This document shows positions 1-7,085 of a DNA stretch of 11,342 nt, piece by piece. A program made the translations under genes and the position numbers. Within the stretch, counting starts at the first letter, position 1. Each line of letters starts with the position of its first letter. The notes under the pieces were generated by a model. The model was not told the DNA's origin. It saw nothing but the letters and a program-made list of their open reading frames with translations, and did not search any database. The DNA comes from Firmicutes bacterium UBA2296 (lineage in GTDB: Bacteria > Bacillota > UBA994), in NCBI GenBank assembly GCA_002345475.1, contig DDWC01000178.1, positions 2,218 to 13,559 on the forward strand, read 5' to 3'.

Positions 1-1209
1 AAAAATGTAATGGTCACTGCCCCCCGAGAAGGGCGTGGCGGTGTGTTTGAACAGGGCGTAGGACTTGGTCTTGCTGTTGTTTTGCACTTCCCTGGCCACT
101 GCACCCAGCACGGCTTCCATAAAATCTCCAACAAAGGATTCCGTGGCCTCTGGGGGATGTTCCACAACCAGCGGCCCTTTCGTCAGTTCCTGCTTCTCAC
201 CCACCATATCCAGGTTGATGCCGGCCATGGTACGGGGCAGGCGGGCCTGGTGGTGGTCCAGATAGGCATACGTTCCTGTGAACTCGGCCATAAGGAGGAA
301 GCGAATACCTCGCCTGGGGCGCGGTAGCTTGCCCTCGTCCACCAGTTTGCTGATGGCTCGGGCTACCTCCATGGCCACGGCTACGCCTGAGGCGTTGTCA
401 TTGGCACACCATTGGGGGTGGCAGAGATGGGCCACTACCAGCACTTCCTCCTCGGTTTCGCCCGGGATAAAGGCGCTGACGTTTTCAATTTCGCCGTCAT
501 AAAGGGCGCTGACAACCTCGGCATGCAACTTTACCGATTTACCGGACCGTTTTGCCGTGGCAGCCTGATTGCGCAAGTAGTCGCCGAGGCGCGGTGAGAG
601 AACGAAGCCAAAGCCAACCGGGTTGCCTTCTGTCCACCAGAACGAGGTGTACTGCCTGGCGTCAGGCAGATCATGACGCTCTCGAACCAGCGGCACTTCC
701 GCCAAACGATCCGAAATGATACCCAGAGCTCCAGCCTTGAGGACTGCCCAGGCGTGTACTTTGTTGAGATCACCATCTGTGAGTACCAACTTGCCATGCA
801 GGTCAAGGTCAGCGTAAGCTTCAGGTCCGTCGCCCTGGTCGAGGACGACTAGTTCGGCGGTGACACCGCCTGCCGGGGTACTCATGCTGCGTTGTATGAC
901 AGAAATCTTGCACTCGTCATATGAAGCCAGCAGTTTTTCTTCCGGCTCAAGCAGGAGAAGCTCGGCCCTGTCGCAACTCCACTCCTGAAACATGAGCTGT
1001 GACCAGTGACGCGCGGTGAAATTCGCCGGATAGCTCTCCAGCACAGCTTCCACACCGATGCGGCTCAGGGCTTGCAGGCAATAGTTGGCTGCGTCGCGAA
1101 ATCCCGGACTGGCCTGTATGCGGTGATGGCGCACTACCTCTTCCACATGCCTGAAGGCCCTTTCCCCGGAAACCTCCGACCTGATGACTTTCAAAGTTTG
1201 CTCAAACAT
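1..1209 (-). CDS. M28-type zinc peptidase with PA-like insert (3' end beyond window)
   Basis: An open frame runs from ATG at 1209 to the left window edge with no stop: 403 residues, C-terminus missing. The start is supported by AGGAGG (complement of 1216-1221) six bases upstream. An N-terminal segment is followed by a PA-like stretch (about residues 110-230, including LDLHGKLVLTDGD and a GALGIISDR strand) and then an M28-like catalytic region. Candidate zinc ligands and catalytic residues are the HLCHP motif (H261, H264), D271 in NDNASG, E309 in AEFTGTYAYL, D334 in NLDMVGE and H400 in GSDHYIF. The HxCHP...NDNxSG pattern resembles the DUF4910-like branch of M28 more than classical aminopeptidases, which carry an EE pair where this protein has AE. 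No signal peptide is obvious, so a cytoplasmic peptidase is likely. The substrate cannot be told. It is divergent from the MFS gene across 136 bp. The fold assignment is firm; peptidase activity is inferred. Confidence 0.85.
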   Translation of the reverse strand, partial: MFEQTLKVIRSEVSGERAFRHVEEVVRHHRIQASPGFRDAANYCLQALSRIGVEAVLESYPANFTARHWSQLMFQEWSCDRAELLLLEPEEKLLASYDECKISVIQRSMSTPAGGVTAELVVLDQGDGPEAYADLDLHGKLVLTDGDLNKVHAWAVLKAGALGIISDRLAEVPLVRERHDLPDARQYTSFWWTEGNPVGFGFVLSPRLGDYLRNQAATAKRSGKSVKLHAEVVSALYDGEIENVSAFIPGETEEEVLVVAHLCHPQWCANDNASGVAVAMEVARAISKLVDEGKLPRPRRGIRFLLMAEFTGTYAYLDHHQARLPRTMAGINLDMVGEKQELTKGPLVVEHPPEATESFVGDFMEAVLGAVAREVQNNSKTKSYALFKHTATPFSGGSDHYIF

Positions 1210-1276
1210 GTTATACCTCCTAATCGGTTTCTGATATACTTCTCGCCCCATCCTTCGCCTACCTGCCACAGCAGAA

Positions 1277-1305
1277 TTGCAGTAGAAATTTCTTTTCGGT
1301 AGTAG
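1277..1305 (+). promoter_or_regulatory. weak candidate promoter for the MFS gene
   Basis: TTGCAG at 1277-1282 is followed by a 17-bp spacer and TAGTAG at 1300-1305, about 40 bases before the transporter start. The -35 is fair (4/6) and the -10 is poor (3/6), so this is only the best candidate in the 136-bp divergent intergenic region. No convincing promoter for the minus-strand peptidase was found there. Confidence 0.22.
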
Positions 1306-1345
1306 TAAAGTAGGAGAGGTGAAATGAGATTGGAGAGGTAGCACC

Positions 1346-2614
1346 ATGGGTATAGAAGAGCCAAGATCCGGCTATATCGACAGCATTCGCCGTTTTCGTC
1401 CTAACGCCAAGCTGTTTCTGGCCAGTGTATCACTGAGCCAGATAGCTATGGCTTCCTTCGGGTTGCTCTTAAATATCTACCTGAGGCAGCTGGGTTACTC
1501 CAAGTCCTTTCTGGGGATTTTCACCACGGTAAACCTCATAAGTTCGGGGCTGATAAGTGTCCCGGCCGGGATGTTCACCAATCGCTTTGGCCGCAAGGGT
1601 TCATTGCTCCTGTCGATAGCTCTGGCTACCGTTGCCTGTCTCGGGCAAGTATTCTTTACAGCCTCGGCTGCGATACTGCTGGCCTTTAGCGCTTTGCGGG
1701 GAGCCTCTAACACCTTCAAGTCTATTGTGCAGTCCCCTCTGCTGGTGGAAAACAGCGACGTGAGAGAGCGCATGCATCTGTTCAGCGTCAACGCGGCCCT
1801 CTCCCATGTCTCGGGCATGGTGGGCAATAGCCTGGCGGGTCTGCTGCCGGTGTTTATTATGGACTCCATGGGCATTATTGATATCATCAACCCCGTGCCA
1901 CTGCGCTACGCACTGGTAATCAGCGCACTGTTCTGGCTTTTCTCAGCCATACCGGTGATGTTTATCAAGGAAGAGTCCGTTACCAAAGGCGAGCAGGCGA
2001 AGAGGCTCAGCCTGCGCACGGTTCTGGCCAGCCCCATCCCGCGCAACCTGGCCGTATACAACATGTTTATCGGGTTTGGCGCAGGCCTGGTGGTCCCCTT
2101 CTTTAATGTCTTTCTCACAGAACAGTTGCAGGCCGGAACCGAGCAGGTCGGCTTCATTATGGCCGGTTCCTCGGTGGTACTCATATTTGCCGTGTTGCTG
2201 AGCCCGCGCCTGGTGGAAAAGTTCGGCAAGGTGAAGTCGGTGGTACTTTCGCAGGGTTCTTCCATCCCATTGCTCATCGTCATGGGACTGTCGCCCGGCA
2301 TCTGGCCGGTGACCATCGCCTACTGGATGCGACATGGACTGATGAACCTGTCTAATCCCATCACCGGGTCTTTCGCCATGGAAATTGTGGAGCCAGAGCA
2401 GCGGGCTACTACCGCCAGCCTTATCAGCATGGCTAACAACCTCAGCCGGGCGGTCAGTGCCACAGTCGGTGGATTCATGATGGACAACTACGGTAACGGC
2501 TCTCCATATTTCCTTACAGCCATCATTTATTCGGCCGCCGTCTTCTGGTATTACACCCATTTCCACGATGAGGAAAGGAAGTATCAGGCCCGTCTCAGGC
2601 AACGGGTCCGGTAA
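1346..2614 (+). CDS. MFS transporter, substrate unknown
   Basis: This 422-residue integral membrane protein has about twelve hydrophobic helices in two halves, as usual for the major facilitator superfamily. The clearest family mark is motif A in the loop between helices 2 and 3 (about residues 75-84, GMFTNRFGRK, matching the G-x3-x-x-R-x-G-R-[RK] pattern). A long central hydrophilic stretch (about residues 205-230, KEESVTKGEQAKR) would be the cytoplasmic loop between helices 6 and 7. A charged tail (HDEERKYQARLRQRVR) ends the protein. The start ATG has GGAGAGG at 1332-1338, seven bases away. It most resembles the drug-efflux or sugar-efflux type, but sequence alone gives no substrate. It is divergent from the peptidase gene and is followed by a 94-bp gap with its own promoter signal before tex, so it is probably a single-gene unit. 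Confidence 0.85.
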   Translation: MGIEEPRSGYIDSIRRFRPNAKLFLASVSLSQIAMASFGLLLNIYLRQLGYSKSFLGIFTTVNLISSGLISVPAGMFTNRFGRKGSLLLSIALATVACLGQVFFTASAAILLAFSALRGASNTFKSIVQSPLLVENSDVRERMHLFSVNAALSHVSGMVGNSLAGLLPVFIMDSMGIIDIINPVPLRYALVISALFWLFSAIPVMFIKEESVTKGEQAKRLSLRTVLASPIPRNLAVYNMFIGFGAGLVVPFFNVFLTEQLQAGTEQVGFIMAGSSVVLIFAVLLSPRLVEKFGKVKSVVLSQGSSIPLLIVMGLSPGIWPVTIAYWMRHGLMNLSNPITGSFAMEIVEPEQRATTASLISMANNLSRAVSATVGGFMMDNYGNGSPYFLTAIIYSAAVFWYYTHFHDEERKYQARLRQRVR

Positions 2615-2651
2615 GCACACTGTCAGGAAACATTAGCCTGCACACATGTAG

Positions 2652-2657
2652 TATAAT
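2652..2657 (+). promoter_or_regulatory. candidate -10 box for the tex operon
   Basis: A perfect TATAAT lies 52 bases before the chosen tex start. No good -35 hexamer stands 16-18 bp upstream (AACATT at 2629-2634 gives 17 bp but matches poorly). A TG lies upstream but not at the exact extended -10 spacing. Transcription would begin near 2664, placing the hairpin at 2670-2688 in the mRNA leader. Confidence 0.45.
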
Positions 2658-2669
2658 AGAGAAAAACAT

Positions 2670-2696
2670 GGCCTGCCTGTGGCGGGCCTTTGCTTT
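2670..2696 (+). terminator. hairpin with short U-rich tail between MFS gene and tex
   Basis: GGCCTGCC (2670-2677) and GGCGGGCC (2681-2688) form an 8-bp stem with one G-T wobble and a three-base loop, followed by TTTGCTTT. It could end transcription from the MFS gene. It lies downstream of the TATAAT at 2652 and just before the tex ribosome binding site, so it could equally be a leader structure damping tex expression. The interrupted T-tract makes it a moderate terminator at best. Confidence 0.45.
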
Positions 2697-2708
2697 AGGG
2701 AGGTCAAT

Positions 2709-4850
2709 ATGGACATTTGCAAACAGATTGGTCAGGAGCTCTCACTCAGCACAGCTCAAGTGGAAAGTGTCGCCAGGCTTCTGGACGAGGGAAACACGAT
2801 TCCCTTCATTGCCAGGTATCGTAAAGAAGTGACTGGGGAGCTGGACGAGGTCAAGCTCAGAGACATTGAGGAGAGACTCACCTACCTGCGCAACCTGGAG
2901 GCCAGACGGCAGGAAGTGCTGCGTCTTATCACCGAGCAGGAGAAAATGACGCCTGAGATCGAGAAGGCTCTGACTTCAGCGACCACCCTGCAGAAAGTGG
3001 AAGACATATACCTTCCGTTTCGGCCTAAACGAAGAACAAGAGCCACCATTGCACGGGAAAAGGGGCTTGAGCCTTTGGCCGAGTGGCTTAAGTCACACCC
3101 TCAGGGAAATCTTGAAGTCGCGCTGGAGGAGGCAGGTAGTTACCTTAGTGAGGCGGTAGAGAATGCAAGCGACGCCCTGGCCGGGGCCATGGATATCGTA
3201 GCCGAGAACATGGCTGAGCACTTTGCCGTCCGCGAGGCGGTGCGTACTACTCTGTCCGGCAATGCCAGTGTCAAGGTCGCAGCTGTGAGCCCAGAGGTTG
3301 ATTCGGTATACAGCATGTACTACGACTACGAAGAACCGTTGCGTCGCATGCCGCCTCACCGCCTACTGGCGGTTAACCGCGGTGAGCGCGAAGGCGTGCT
3401 CAAGGTGTCTCTTGCCTATAGTGATGAACCTCTGGTCAATCTGGCCTGGCGTCGCTTTACTGAACTAGGTTCGCCACATGAGGGCCCCCTGTTTGACACC
3501 ATCAGCGAAGGCTGCGGTAGGCTGCTTTTCCCTTCCCTGGAACGGGAGATCAGATCCGGTTTGACTGAGGCTGCAGAAGAGCACGCCATCAAGGTTTTCG
3601 GTCAGAATCTGCGTCAGCTGCTCCTGGGCGCTCCGGTGCGCAACAAGACTATTCTGGCCATAGACCCTGCTTATCGCACAGGCTGCAAAATGGCTGTTAT
3701 AGGCTCCACGGGTAAAGTGCTCGACACCGCAGTCTCCTACTTTACACCCCCCCAGAAAGACTATCAGGGCGGCGCGCGAACGGTCTTACAGCTAATACAG
3801 AAGCACGGCGTCGATGCCGTGGTTATTGGCAACGGCACCGGTTCCCGTGAGAGCGAAGACTTCATCGCCGAACTAATCGGTAAGCACGAGTTGCCCATAG
3901 CGTACACCATAGTTAACGAAGCCGGCGCTTCCGTCTACTCTGCGTCGGCACTGGCGGGTAAAGAACTGCCTGAACTGGATGTTACCCTGCGTGGAGCGGT
4001 GTCCATTGGGCGTCGTGTGCTGGACCCGCTTTCCGAACTGGTCAAAATAGAGCCGAAGAGCATCGGGGTAGGACAGTATCAGCATGATGTCAACCAGAAA
4101 CAACTGGGCGAGAGGCTGTATGCGGTAGTGGAAGACTGTGTAAACTCGGTTGGGGTGGACCTTAACACAGCTTCGCCGGCTTTGCTAGGCTATGTGGCAG
4201 GCGTCTCCGCTACAGTGGCCAGGAACATTGTGGCGTACCGCGACGAAAACGGGCCTTTCAAATCACGGGCAGAACTAAAGAAAGTCCCTCGCCTGGGGCC
4301 CGCAGCCTTCACCCAGTGTGCAGGGTTTCTCCGCATACCTGGAGCAAGCAATGTGCTGGACAACACCCCCATTCATCCGGAATCCTATGAGCTGGCGGGA
4401 CGACTTCTGAAGTCACTGAGCGCATCAGTCAGCGACGTGGCCGCTGGCAGTGCGGTGCTGAGCGAGGATCAGTTACGCGTGCTGGCAGGCGAGCTCGGTG
4501 CGGGGCTACCAACCTTACGCGACATCTACCAGTCTTTGCGGCGACCCGGCCGTGACCCCCGCGAGGACGTGCCGGGCCCTGTGTTTCGCCGGGATGTACT
4601 GCAGATGGAGGATCTCCGTGAGGGTATGCAGTTAACCGGAGTGGTGCGCAATGTCATAGACTTCGGTGCCTTCGTGGATATCGGCGTCAAACAGGACGGC
4701 CTGGTACATATCTCTGAAATCTGTGACAGATACATCAAACACCCCAGTGAAGAGCTGGCGGTGGGGGACGTGGTATTAGTGCGCATCAAAAGTCTTGATC
4801 TAAACAGAAAGCGCATTGGTCTGACCATGCGCAACCTGGAGAGCCAATAA
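2709..4850 (+). CDS. tex: Tex family RNA-binding transcription accessory protein
   Basis: Tex is a cytoplasmic, multi-domain nucleic-acid-binding protein related to the core of eukaryotic Spt6 and linked to transcription and RNA handling. The 713-residue product has the full family order. A helical N-terminal region carries NTIPFIARYRKEVTGELDE near residue 30. A YqgF/RNase H-like domain begins near residue 315 (LAIDPAYRTGCK). A helix-hairpin-helix region spans about 480-560 (VDLNTASPALLGYVAGVS, then VPRLGPAAFTQCAGFLRI). A C-terminal S1 domain covers about 637-711 (GVVRNVIDFGAFVDIGV, DGLVHISE). Start choice: ATG 2709 has AGGGAGG at 2697-2703, five bases away. An in-frame GTG at 2679 lies inside the hairpin and has no ribosome site. 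The gene heads an operon, with the next gene starting 14 bases after its stop. Length and domains are complete; nothing suggests decay. Confidence 0.96.
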   Translation: MDICKQIGQELSLSTAQVESVARLLDEGNTIPFIARYRKEVTGELDEVKLRDIEERLTYLRNLEARRQEVLRLITEQEKMTPEIEKALTSATTLQKVEDIYLPFRPKRRTRATIAREKGLEPLAEWLKSHPQGNLEVALEEAGSYLSEAVENASDALAGAMDIVAENMAEHFAVREAVRTTLSGNASVKVAAVSPEVDSVYSMYYDYEEPLRRMPPHRLLAVNRGEREGVLKVSLAYSDEPLVNLAWRRFTELGSPHEGPLFDTISEGCGRLLFPSLEREIRSGLTEAAEEHAIKVFGQNLRQLLLGAPVRNKTILAIDPAYRTGCKMAVIGSTGKVLDTAVSYFTPPQKDYQGGARTVLQLIQKHGVDAVVIGNGTGSRESEDFIAELIGKHELPIAYTIVNEAGASVYSASALAGKELPELDVTLRGAVSIGRRVLDPLSELVKIEPKSIGVGQYQHDVNQKQLGERLYAVVEDCVNSVGVDLNTASPALLGYVAGVSATVARNIVAYRDENGPFKSRAELKKVPRLGPAAFTQCAGFLRIPGASNVLDNTPIHPESYELAGRLLKSLSASVSDVAAGSAVLSEDQLRVLAGELGAGLPTLRDIYQSLRRPGRDPREDVPGPVFRRDVLQMEDLREGMQLTGVVRNVIDFGAFVDIGVKQDGLVHISEICDRYIKHPSEELAVGDVVLVRIKSLDLNRKRIGLTMRNLESQ

Positions 4851-4864
4851 AGGAGATGAGCAAC

Positions 4865-5602
4865 ATGCATCTGCGCATCCTGGGGTTTAACTCGCCTTAT
4901 CCCCCTCCCGGAGGGGCGGGACCCGGCTACCTGCTGGAAGCGGGCAGTAGCAAGATTCTGCTGGAATGTGGCAGCGGAGTGGTCAGCCGCCTTAAAACCT
5001 ACTGCGACTTTCGCCGTGGCGAACTCGATGCCGTAGTCATAAGCCATCTGCACCCCGATCACTTTGCTGACCTTTTGGTGCTGCGTTATGCCCACCATCG
5101 CAATATGCTGGAGACCGGTGTGGCACCGCTCCCAGTATTTGCACCGGCAGAGCCGGCCCTGGAACGCGCGGTGCTGGAGTATAAGAGCTTGCAGGTTACG
5201 ACCATAGAGGCAGGGACAAGCACCAACATAGAAGGCTTTGAGTTTACCTTTTTTGCTACTGACCACGCCATACCTTGCCAGGCCATGCGTATATCCCACG
5301 CCGGCAGAACGCTGTTCTACACTGCTGACACTGCCTATGACCAGTCGCTGGTTGAGGCGGCCCGGGGCGCAGACCTGCTCATGGCAGAGGCGAGTTTCCT
5401 CACCCGCGATAAAGGAGCTAACGTGCCCAAACACATGACCGCCGCCGAATGCGGCCAGATGGCCTCCGCTGCAGGAGTAAGACGCCTCTTGCTCACCCAC
5501 TTCTGGCCCGAGTACGATACTGCCGATTTGCTGCGAGAAGCGCAGGAGCACTTTGACGGTGAGATTATTGTCGCCGCCAATCTGCTGCCGGTGAAGGTTT
5601 AG
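4865..5602 (+). CDS. MBL-fold metal-dependent hydrolase, YhfI-like
   Basis: A 245-residue single-domain metallo-beta-lactamase-fold protein. The signature H61-L-H63-P-D65-H66 (in ISHLHPDHFADL) binds two metals. Further likely ligands are H134 (TDHAIP), D155 (YTADTAYD) and H212 (LLTHFWPEYD), spaced as in the RNase Z/YhfI-like branch. The N-terminus (MHLRILGFNSPYPPPGGAGPGYLLE) matches the G...P..GG..SGYLL opening common in B. subtilis YhfI-type proteins. It lacks the long insertion (exosite) that tRNase Z uses to hold tRNA, so phosphodiesterase-like activity on a small substrate is more likely than tRNA maturation; the true substrate is unknown. ATG 4865 is preferred: AGGAG at 4851-4855 directly abuts the alternative ATG at 4856 and is too close for it, but sits nine bases from 4865. 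It is translationally close to tex upstream and comB downstream. Confidence 0.85.
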   Translation: MHLRILGFNSPYPPPGGAGPGYLLEAGSSKILLECGSGVVSRLKTYCDFRRGELDAVVISHLHPDHFADLLVLRYAHHRNMLETGVAPLPVFAPAEPALERAVLEYKSLQVTTIEAGTSTNIEGFEFTFFATDHAIPCQAMRISHAGRTLFYTADTAYDQSLVEAARGADLLMAEASFLTRDKGANVPKHMTAAECGQMASAAGVRRLLLTHFWPEYDTADLLREAQEHFDGEIIVAANLLPVKV

Positions 5603-5604
5603 GC

Positions 5605-6333
5605 ATGGGCAAGGTGGAGGTGCTACTGGTTCCATCGGAGCTGGCATACATCGACCTCGAGGGCAGGACTGCAGTTGTTATAGATGCCTTGCGAGCCACG
5701 TCAACCATAGCCACGGCCCTGGCTAACGGCTGTCTGTCCATATATCCGGTACGTACAGAGCAGGAGGCACTGTCTTTGTCTGCCGCCAGGCCTGGGTCGT
5801 TGCTGGCCGGTGAAAGGGGAGGAGCCATGATCCCCGGCTTCGATCTTGGCAACTCGCCTTCGGAATGCACCGAGGAAAACCTGTCTGGCCGGGAAATGGT
5901 ACTGACGACCAGCAACGGAACTCCGCTGCTCCTGGCTTGTGGCAGGGCCAGAGAAGTCGTCACTGCCGCCTTTGTCAACCGGGCTGCTGTGGCCGATTAC
6001 TGTCTGCAGTCTGACCGTGACTCAGTAATCATATGTGCCGGTCAGGGCGGCAGGGTTTCTTTCGAAGACACGCTGTGCGCAGGAGCTCTGGTGGATTATA
6101 TGATTGTAGCCTCTCCGGGGCTTGCCCTGTCCGATGCGGCTGAAGTGGCCAGGCAGGCCTTTCTCGCCCAGCGGGATCACCTGGCTGAGGCCCTTGTGCA
6201 CAGCACCGCCGGGCAGAAGCTCATAGGGCTTGGCTATGGAGGCGACCTCGCCAAGTGTGCCGCTCTTGATGTTCTAGCAGTGGTTCCGGCCTTTGCCGAT
6301 GGCAAGATACAGTCCGCAGCGTTGGCGCATTAA
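5605..6333 (+). CDS. comB: 2-phosphosulfolactate phosphatase family protein (ComB)
   Basis: The 242-residue protein matches the ComB family along its length. Seen motifs: VVIDALRATSTI (about 24-35, with D27 and R30), LAGERGG (67-73), PGFDLGNSP (77-85), TTSNGT (101-106) and VSFEDTLCAGALVDY (151-165). Characterised members are Mg-dependent phosphatases that turn (2R)-phospho-3-sulfolactate into 3-sulfolactate, a step of coenzyme M synthesis in methanogens. Homologues in Bacillota without coenzyme M are thought to work in sulfolactate metabolism or on another phosphate ester. The start lies two bases after the upstream stop, with GAAGG at 5593-5597 inside the preceding gene, so translation is coupled. 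No other coenzyme M gene (comA, comC, comDE) is in the window. Family membership is secure; the physiological substrate is inferred. Confidence 0.88.
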   Translation: MGKVEVLLVPSELAYIDLEGRTAVVIDALRATSTIATALANGCLSIYPVRTEQEALSLSAARPGSLLAGERGGAMIPGFDLGNSPSECTEENLSGREMVLTTSNGTPLLLACGRAREVVTAAFVNRAAVADYCLQSDRDSVIICAGQGGRVSFEDTLCAGALVDYMIVASPGLALSDAAEVARQAFLAQRDHLAEALVHSTAGQKLIGLGYGGDLAKCAALDVLAVVPAFADGKIQSAALAH

Positions 6334-6385
6334 TATGCATTGTCGTTGATTTTGTTTCTTTCCATGGTTAAGAGAAGGTATTCGT

Positions 6386-6415
6386 TTGACAGCGTGGAAT
6401 GTTAGTAGGTATAAT
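6386..6415 (+). promoter_or_regulatory. consensus sigma-A promoter for the sigma factor gene
   Basis: TTGACA (6386-6391), an 18-bp spacer and TATAAT (6410-6415): both hexamers are perfect matches to the housekeeping consensus. Transcription should start near 6422, leaving a leader of about 30 bases. This separates the sigma gene from the tex operon; no terminator is visible in the 50 bases after comB. Confidence 0.85.
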
Positions 6416-6450
6416 TTTCAGAGGATTGCGCCTATGGGGAAGAGGGTGAT

Positions 6451-7035
6451 GTGTTGGATAAGGACTTGCTGGAAAGCCTGCGCAGTGGTGACCGTGCGGC
6501 CTTTGAGGCCATGGTGCGTGAATACTGGGAAGTAGCCAGCAGAAGAGCATCATCTTTGACTCGCTCCTGGCAGGACGCCGAAGATCTCGTGCAGGAATCT
6601 TTTACTCGGGCCTGGTCGCGCGTTAAGGAGTTTCGCGGCGACGCCTCCTTCGGCACCTGGGTACTGCGCATCATGGAGAATTACCATATTGATCTGCAGC
6701 GCAAGCGACAGCGTTACCCCGTGGTGTCTCTGGACGCCCTTCGCCTCCCCGATAAAGCCAAGTTGCCAGAGTCCCTCTTTGTGGATCTTTCGGCTCTGGA
6801 GAAGAAATGGGAAATCGAAGACCTCAGGCGTTGCATTGAGGACGCCCTGGCCAGATTACCTGACGTCTACGGCAAGGTCATTATGCTGCGGGACGTTCAC
6901 AAGCTCTCTTACGAAGAAATGGCCGAACTGATGGCCTGCTCTGTCGAAGGCATCAGGTGCAAGCTGTATCGGGCCCGGCGGCAGATGAAAATAGAGCTGG
7001 CCCGACTGCTCGGTCAATACGAAATAATAATCTGA
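6451..7035 (+). CDS. ECF-type RNA polymerase sigma factor
   Basis: A 194-residue two-domain sigma-70-family protein of extracytoplasmic-function size. Sigma region 2 covers about residues 10-90: the core-binding segment is DAEDLVQESFTRAW (42-55), followed by the -10 recognition part (ASFGTWVLRIMENYHIDLQRKR, 65-86). A linker leads to region 4 (about 133-185): LARLPDVYGKVIMLRDVHKLSYEEMAELMACSVEGIRCKLYRARRQMK, whose helix-turn-helix contacts the -35 element. Both domains look intact, and no extra C-terminal domain is present. The start is a GTG at 6451 with AGGG at 6443-6446; TTG at 6454 is an equally spaced alternative. No anti-sigma gene follows, since a terminator begins on the stop codon. 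The promoter is sigma-A-like, and no copy resembling an autoregulated ECF promoter was seen. Its target genes are unknown. Confidence 0.92.
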   Translation: MLDKDLLESLRSGDRAAFEAMVREYWEVASRRASSLTRSWQDAEDLVQESFTRAWSRVKEFRGDASFGTWVLRIMENYHIDLQRKRQRYPVVSLDALRLPDKAKLPESLFVDLSALEKKWEIEDLRRCIEDALARLPDVYGKVIMLRDVHKLSYEEMAELMACSVEGIRCKLYRARRQMKIELARLLGQYEIII

Positions 7036-7060
7036 GCCCCGCATAGCGGGGCTTTTCTCT
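7035..7060 (+). terminator. intrinsic terminator of the sigma factor gene
   Basis: GCCCCGC (7036-7042), a three-base loop and GCGGGGC (7046-7052) form a perfect 7-bp GC stem followed by TTTTCTCT. The last base of the TGA stop (A7035) can extend the stem by pairing with T7053. It closes the sigma unit only 26 bp before the next gene. Confidence 0.9.
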
Positions 7061-7085
7061 GACATTATGAAAGGCGGTGCTCTTT

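Noticed and set aside
1006..1302. Short plus-strand open frames across 10-1302
   Set aside because: They are shadows of the minus-strand peptidase gene, which is open throughout and has a strong ribosome binding site.
1943..2620. 225-residue minus-strand open frame
   Set aside because: It is antisense to the MFS transporter, with composition typical of a complementary-strand translation and no motif.
4865..5602. RNase Z (tRNA 3' endonuclease) identity for the MBL-fold gene
   Set aside because: The two-metal motifs agree, but the long exosite insertion is missing, and the tRNA gene seen here already encodes CCA, which lessens the need.
4526..5647. 373-residue minus-strand open frame
   Set aside because: It overlaps the 3' end of tex and the whole MBL-fold gene, both strongly supported by motifs and ribosome sites. 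Its translation shows no recognisable domain.
6334..6385. Terminator for the tex-MBL-comB operon
   Set aside because: No inverted repeat with a T-tract was found in this short AT-rich gap, so termination here is not supported.
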